From: Pseudeuparius sepicola
Lineage: Eukaryota > Arthropoda > Insecta > Coleoptera > Anthribidae
DNA: 64,000 bases
Assembly: GCA_963920635.1 (NCBI GenBank)
Contig: OY987308.1
Coordinates: forward strand, 24,147,096-24,211,095
Direction of reading: 5' to 3'
Below, one piece after another: positions 57,524 to 64,000 of this stretch. Made by a program: the position numbers and the translations under genes. Positions within the stretch are counted from its first letter, which is position 1, and every line of letters begins with the position of its first letter. The notes under the pieces were generated by a model, which made no database searches, had not been told where the DNA came from, and saw only the letters and a list, made by a program, of their open reading frames with translations.

Positions 57524-59659
57524 GTACTCTTACTTATTGAAACAAAGTTCACAAATGAATCTAATTATAATTAAAAAGAGGGTTGAACGTTTATTAGAAA
57601 AGATAAACTAAGCCAAAGTGCAGACTGCTCTATACTGCATAGACCCGTTGAACCGTTCCGCTGCGGCGTTGCCACATGTTTACACAGGGCTTGTAAGCTT
57701 GAGAAGGTTGTGATACAGGGTGTCAATGGAGATACAGGGCGTCAAATTTTTACAAAAAATAAAGAAATTAATACCGAAGATATTTCAACCAAATACGTTA
57801 TCCCCGAATGTAAGAATATTAAGTTTGACAGCTTCGTGACAGTACCTACTTTGTTTGCCAGCTGATGGTGACCCCTTAAACCACAAACACACGAGTAGTT
57901 GCCCATCTTTACCCATGGCCAGGGTGCAACAAAGTAACAGGCCGCATCTTTTATATTTTTCTAACGGTCAGCTTAGTTTATGCGCCATAATAATTCTGGT
58001 TTTTACGATCTACTCGTAAAACGGCTTTTACAATCAGATGCGCAGGTTTTACGCGCAAAAATCTCCTTATCAGTAGCCATCGCCTCGGGGGGAAGGGACA
58101 CGTGCATCTGTTTAAAGATGGAAATCACTTTCGTTCTCTATAATAATAACAACAATGCGGCCATCACGAACAACAACAACAACCTGTGTGAAACGCGGTG
58201 GCGATGGGAAATGTAGGGTGTCCAGGCCTTTAAATAACGAATCCCAGGAAGGAGTCAAAGTTCTAGGTGTATTATAAAAATACGTGAGAAGGAAATCGCA
58301 GTAATCAAGTTTTGACACAATATTTCGCTATCTGACACAGCGATAGATGTCAGAATGTGGTATTTAGATACTACTTTCGATATATTATGCTTAGCTGTGC
58401 GGCTTGTGGCACTTCCCTGACAGTTTTCCCAATACGTATCAGTAATTCTAATGAGTGTAAATCAATCAGGTCCGCAATGTAATAATTTGTACAAAATATA
58501 TGCCCGAACGGTGTTCGATATCGGTTCGTATTATTACGGCTTGCCTCGTCTCTGCGTTTTGTGAATGAAAATTTCGTTTTCGATGTAGTAAACTTGACAG
58601 TCAGCAACTTCCTCCGTCTCTGTCTGTTGCAGCCAGCGCTCGACGAACGCGAAGCTTCGAAATCAATACTCCTTGCGTCACATTTCCATGATAGAGCTAC
58701 GCGCGATGGCAAGCTCATTATTAATGGCAAACAAACGTAAAAATAATGTAACTTTTATTGTTCACTTGCTACCGACACCCAAAAACAGCAAAATAAAAGA
58801 AAATATAGGGCTTTGTTCGGATCGATAACAGAAGAGTTGGCAACGATTCAAAAATATGCTGGCCAGTTGGGCACTGCTACATACTCCTACGCGGTGATAG
58901 CGGAATGAAAAATCTGAAAAATGTCAGGCAGCTGCTAAAGGTTAAAGGATGATTGCGGCAACATGCGGGATTTCCCGGAAATGCAGTCACTAGTTGCCGT
59001 GCTTCCACGAAATTTTAGGAAATATAATTTTTATTTGTTCATATTATTTCATACTAGTTTACTGAAGATGCTGCGATTAGTTCTATAGCTTCTGAGCATG
59101 TTATAGTTCTTTTCCTGACGAGTGCGGAAAGTGGTAGTTTTCCGCACGCGACTGCAGTTGGCCCAACAACGCGAAGCGGTGTAATGCGGAGAAAACACTT
59201 TTGCAAGAGTTAGGAATAAAAAATTTTCTACCAGCGTACAGGAAACAAATAAAATATTTTAACAAGAGGTATTTATTATGAGAATATTGCACTGATTGTT
59301 CTTTTACTTGAAGAAAATCCATACTAACTGTACGAAAAAATGTAGTGATTCTAACAAATTAAGATTTTGGCCTTTTTCTAATTGTCATGTTGAAAGTATT
59401 GTTTTCTTCTATGCGTATGTTGAATCCAGGGACTCTTTAAAGTAAGGGGACCCAGCATTATACTTTCCAAAGTGAGGACTATTCTTTCCTCATTCTAATG
59501 GTCTCAGTGATGCCAAGTATGCCATTTTATTGGAGAATCTATTAATATAACAGGTACTTTGATTGTTAGTAAAAATTATAATAATGGTTTCCATGATTTT
59601 TAAAAATTAGACTTGACAATTTTGTGTATACAACTGCAGAATGTGGCAACTGTCAAATG
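57524..59659. other. Intergenic with small hairpins
   Basis: A 9-bp perfect hairpin GTGCGGAAA/TTTCCGCAC lies at 59122-59147. Sequence at about 59419-59463 is an inverted copy of 60445-60487 in the downstream tandem unit. The frame at 58371-58730 shows no domain. No gene is called. Confidence 0.4.
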
Positions 59660-62600
59660 AAAGAAATCTATTTTATAGTTGAAATCGAGTTCCATCAATT
59701 ATTTCCACGAATTTAGGTAATAAGTATGGTAAGTCAGTAGTGCCGATTTTGCTTATTTAAGAATTTGTCGCTATTGCACCTTGTTACCAGGTTCCTCATT
59801 CCATTATTTGTAATATGTATACTTGAACTTTCTTCCCTTGTTGAATGTATTTACCCAAAGAACTTTCACAGATTTTGGGATGGACTAATAATAAGATTAG
59901 GACTAGTAGTTCTAATGATGTAGTTTTTCTTGGTGTTCATTATAAAATTGTTGTGATTTTATTTCTCTCCCAAGGTAGGTACCTCACAAACTTACAATAA
60001 ACTTGTAGTCGCAGAGAAAAACTCTTTAAAAAAATACCTGACTGAAGCTACCTGCTTAATAATTTAAATTTTTCTAAATACGATTTGTTTTGAACTACCT
60101 ATACTTATACGTAATGCCCACGTAATGGGAATTGGGGGATTACTAAAGGTGATACAGGAAAAATCGGGTTGCAATTGTTGGGACTACTACTACAGGCGGC
60201 CGCATTACCTTTAATTGACACATCTGAGTATCTGGAAGTTAGAAAAGTTAAAAATTGTGGATTATGATGGGAAATATTTTGCATCCTTTAGAATCTATGG
60301 CACTGGCATGTCACACAAAACCTGATGGCAGTTGGACACTGACATATAACCTAACCTTGTATCAGCCCCCTTGTGGTCTCCTTGGAGTCAACAGAAAACA
60401 AACTTCCCCACAAGGCTTCACTTTTCCTATGTGATAGACTGTGACATGCTGGGTCCCCTTATTTTAAAGAGTCCCTGGTTGAATCTAACTTTTTCTTGGT
60501 GTAATTATCCTTCTGTTTCGGTATTCTCCTTTGGAAATTTCTTCCTGTTTGTGCATAATATATCTTAGGGCAAGTACGTAGGTAACCTTTGTCTCTTGGA
60601 TATGCTTGATTAACTGCTTTTTAATAGTATATTATGTACCAAGGGACTAAAGTGCATCTTTTAATCCCAAGAATGAAGATTGTTACAATAATTTTCATTA
60701 GACATGGGAACATTTAGAAAGTAAAGTCTAATTTTCCGCACGCTCTTAGAAAAAAACGTCCTAATTATAAAAATTACCATTTTACAATGCGAAAATTAAC
60801 CAAAAAACACTATCCGAAGCGACTCCACACCTCCGAGGGTTGAAACACAGTTCGGAGTTGCATAGGTCGTGAAACCGGTGGGTGCTACCCACGCAGTGAC
60901 CCAATTCGGGGTCGCCCCCCAGAAGTTCAACAGGCTGGTAACACCCTCAGAGACGCAACGTTGTTTTGTTTCTACATATTCTAGAAAGTCGTTTTTGCTG
61001 CATCGTCCCTTACGCTAGATCGCGTCGGAGGTCTCACATTTGCAAATCAAGCGCATCGCGGCATATATGTAAAGGGTGAAAATCGATGGAAGTGCGCTTG
61101 GGCGTACGTCGAACACTTCTGAAATTAAGAAAAAAAAACATAAAGAAATCTATTTTATAGTTGAAATCGAGTTCCATCAATTATTTCCACGAATTTAGGT
61201 AATAAGTATGGTAAGTCAGTAGTGCCGATTTTGTTTATTTAAGAATTTGTCGCTATTGCACCTTGTTACCAGGTTCCACATTCCATTATTTGTAATATGT
61301 ATACTTGAACTTTCTTCCCTTGTTGAATGTATTTACCCAAAGAACTTTCACAGATTTTGGGATGGACTAATAATAAGATTAGGACTAGTAGTTCTAATGA
61401 TGTAGTTTTTCTTGGTGTTCATTATAAAATTGTTGTGATTTTATTTCTCTCCCAAGGTAGGTACCTCACAAACTTACAATAAACTTGTAGTCGCAGAGAA
61501 AAACTCTTTAAAAAAATACCTGACTGAAGCTACCTGCTTAATAATTTAAATTTTTCTAAATACGATTTGTTTTGAACTACCTATACTTATACGTAATGCC
61601 CACGTAATGGGAATTGGGGGATTACTAAAGGTGATACAGGAAAAATCGGGTTGCAATTGTTGGGACTACTACTACAGGCGGCCGCATTACCTTTAATTGA
61701 CACATCTGAGTATCTGGAAGTTAGAAAAGTTAAAAATTGTGGATTATGATGGGAAATATTTTGCATCCTTTAGAATCTATGGCACTGGCATGTCACACAA
61801 AACCTGATGGCAGTTGGACACTGACATATAACCTAACCTTGTATCAGCCCCCTTGTGGTCTCCTTGGAGTCAACAGAAAACAAACTTCCCCTCAAGGCTT
61901 CACTTTTCCTATGTGATAGACTGTGACATGCTGGGTCCCCTTATTTTAAAGAGTCCCTGGTTGAATCTAACTTTTTCTTGGTGTAATTATCCTTCTGTTT
62001 CGGTATTCTCCTTTGGAAATTTCTTCCTGTTTGTGCATAATATATCTTAGGGCAAGTACATACGTAGGTAACCTTTGTCTCTTGGATATGCTTGATTAAC
62101 TGCTTTTTAATAGTATATTATGTACCAAGGGACTAAAGTGCATCTTTTAATCCCAAGAATGAAGATTGTTACAATAATTTTCATTAGACATGGGAACATT
62201 TAGAAAGTAAAGTCTAACTTTCCGCACGCTCTTAGAAAAAAACGTCCTACCTATAAAAACTACCATTTTACAATGCGAAAATTAACCAAAAAACACTATC
62301 CGAAGCGACTCCACACCTCCGAGGGTTGAAACACAGTTCGGAGTTGCATAGGTCGTGAAACCGGTGGGTGCTACCCACGCAGTGACCCAATTCGGGGTCG
62401 CCCCCCAGAAGTTCAACAGGCTGGTAACACCCTCAGAGACGCAACGTTGTTTTGTTTCTACATATTCTAGAAAGTCGTTTTTGCTGCATCGTCCCTTACG
62501 CTAGATCGCGTCGGAGGTATCACATTTGCAAATCAAGCGCATCGCGGCATATATGTAAAGGGTGAAAATCGATGGAAGTGCGCTTGGGCGTACGTCGAAC

Positions 62601-63424
62601 ACTTCTGAAATTAAGAAAAAAAAACATAAAGAAATCTATTTTATAGTTGAAATCGAGTTCCATCAATTATTTCCACGAATTTAGGTTATAAGTATGGTAA
62701 GTCAGTAGTGCCGATTTTGTTTATTTAAGAATTTGTCGCTATTGCACCTTGTTACCAGGTTCCTCATTCCATTATTTGTAATATGTATACTTGAACTTTC
62801 TTCCCTTGTTGAATGTATTTACCCAAAGAACTTTCACAGATTTTGGGATGGACTAATAATAAGATTAGGACTAGTAGTTCTAATGATGTAGTTTTTCTTG
62901 GTGTTCATTATAAAATTGTTGTGATTTTATTTCTCTCCCAAGGTAGGTACCTCACAAACTTACAATAAACTTGTAGTCGCAGAGAAAAACTCTTTAAAAA
63001 AATACCTGACTGAAGCTACCTGCTTAATAATTTAAATTTTTCTAAATACGATTTGTTTTGAACTACCTATACTTATACGTAATGCCCACGTAATGGGAAT
63101 TGGGGGATTACTAAAGGTGATACAGGAAAAATCGGGTTGCAATTGTTGGGACTACTACTTCAGGCGGCCGCATTACCTTTAATTGACACATCTGAGTATC
63201 TGGAAGTTAGAAAAGTTAAAAATTGTGGATTATGATGGGAAATATTTTGCATCCTTTAGAATCTATGGCACTGGCATGTCACACAAAACATGATGGCAGT
63301 TGGACACTGACATATAAAATAACCTTGTATCAGCCCCCTTGTGGTCTCCTTGGAGTCAACAGAAAACAAACTTCCCCTCAAGGCTTCACTTTTCCTATGT
63401 GATAGACTGTGACGTGCTGGGTCC
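59660..63424. repeat. ~1.48-kb tandem repeat, about 2.5 copies
   Basis: Units start at 59660, 61142 and 62628 (anchor AAAGAAATCTATTTTATAG), giving periods of 1482 and 1486 bp. The third copy stops at GCTGGGTCCC (63424). Copies are nearly identical, differing by scattered substitutions and a 4-bp insertion. Each full unit has an AT-rich body and a CpG-rich 340-bp segment (60780-61120 in copy 1). That segment contains several short hairpins, for example GTGGGTGCTACCCAC. No coding frame longer than 65 codons repeats convincingly. Confidence 0.95.
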
Positions 63425-63439
63425 CTGACTAAAATCGAT

Positions 63440-63560
63440 AAGCAGTTATCTACGTAGCGCAGGCTTATAGAGCATCCGATTAGTAAGTCGTAGGTAATAG
63501 GAGTGACTATAGAATAGTCACTGGTAATAGGTACGAGTCCCATACAAAGCCCCAACTTTT
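63440..63560 (+). ncRNA. tRNA-like sequence, possible SINE head
   Basis: TAGCGCAGGCTTATAGAGC (from about 63454) resembles a pol III A box. GGTACGAGTCC (63530-63540) resembles a B box (GGTTCGAATCC). Between them an 8-bp perfect hairpin GTGACTAT/ATAGTCAC (63503-63521) could be a long variable arm or an insertion. A T/A-rich tail follows. The acceptor stem does not pair, so this is a tRNA-derived element or pseudogene at best. It begins just after the third tandem copy breaks off. Confidence 0.3.
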
Positions 63561-64000
63561 TTATTATTATTTATTATTTTCAGTAATTGAAGAATGGTTA
63601 TTATGAATATTATTATTCACAATATACCCCATACTATATTTAAAATCTAATTCAAAGTACCTTATGACGCTTACGAATAGTGAAAATTCGTACGCCTATG
63701 AACGTAGGAAACCCCGTGGGTGTAGTACAGTGCCTGCTTCCAGGAATCTATCTAGCTGATCCAGAGATCCAGAGTTTCCTGGAAACGGGCATTGTTTTGT
63801 GATTTATAGTCCGTAAAACCACGCTCTAACGACATTATCCATGAAAACAAACACCTGGCTGAGACTTATTAGTGTTAAATTGAATTAAAAATAAAAGAAG
63901 TGACATGTGCAAGTGGGGCGATAAGGTGCTGATAAATATGTGATAAAGGGATTCGTCCAGCAAATATAAAAAAATGTTATTGCCCCCATAATTCCACATG
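63561..64000. other. Window end, no gene seen
   Basis: AT-rich sequence with no open frame or repeat that I could recognise. Confidence 0.4.

Noticed and set aside
60371..62050. Repeated 65-codon frame in the 1.48-kb tandem units
   Set aside because: Present only because the unit is duplicated; no domain and no coding bias.

Overview
This is a window of an insect nuclear genome. It has AT-rich intergenic DNA with isolated CpG-rich patches, GT-AG introns, poly-His and poly-Ser homopeptides, and many decayed DNA transposons, foldback elements and satellites. The order cannot be fixed from sequence alone; the repeat style would fit Hemiptera, Coleoptera or Lepidoptera.

I can support one protein-coding gene with confidence, the EGR-family zinc-finger transcription factor stripe (sr), on the + strand at about 31.6-42.3 kb. 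Two alternative first coding parts (exons 32483-32584 plus 32726-32927, or a single exon 37595-37901) both end in phase 1 and join the same downstream exons (40155-40478, 40540-41303, 41392-41583). This gives predicted proteins of 527 and 528 aa. The three C2H2 fingers carry the EGR recognition helices. A TATA box preceded by EGR-, MEF2-, GC-box- and CArG-like sites lies at 31545-31627. After the TGA at 41581 the same frame stays open, with coding-like GC-rich third positions, for 104 more codons. That extension includes five copies of a 30-bp in-frame repeat and ends at a TAG where the sequence turns AT-rich, so it is a candidate readthrough extension.

The rest is repeat landscape. At 1-8.5 kb lie a duplicated block with a trinucleotide-rich minisatellite, a MITE, foldback elements and a Tc1/mariner-like element with a transposase C-terminal relic. 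At 8.5-13 kb are two blocks of a ~180-bp degenerate satellite that end in the same sequence. At 13.6-16.8 kb are a foldback element and a 1.8-kb hAT-type element with an exact 8-bp target duplication. At 17.4-21.6 kb is a satellite with alternating 306/333-bp periods. At 24.2-26.4 kb are a MITE and a Penelope-like relic with a GIY-YIG domain, nested in another repeat with a 14-bp duplication. At 28.9-31.0 kb a 2.1-kb element with a 7-bp duplication carries its own ~448-bp tandem array. At 47.4-51 kb are foldback elements, one enclosing the C-terminal end of a cysteine-rich CXC-like protein. At 59.7-63.4 kb is a ~1.48-kb unit in about 2.5 tandem copies, followed by a tRNA-like sequence.

A recurring oddity is a short block encoding GVPQGSVLGP (motif B of non-LTR reverse transcriptases). 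It occurs at about a dozen separate places on both strands plus seven times in the 19.6-21.6 kb satellite, nearly always without recognisable reverse transcriptase around it.
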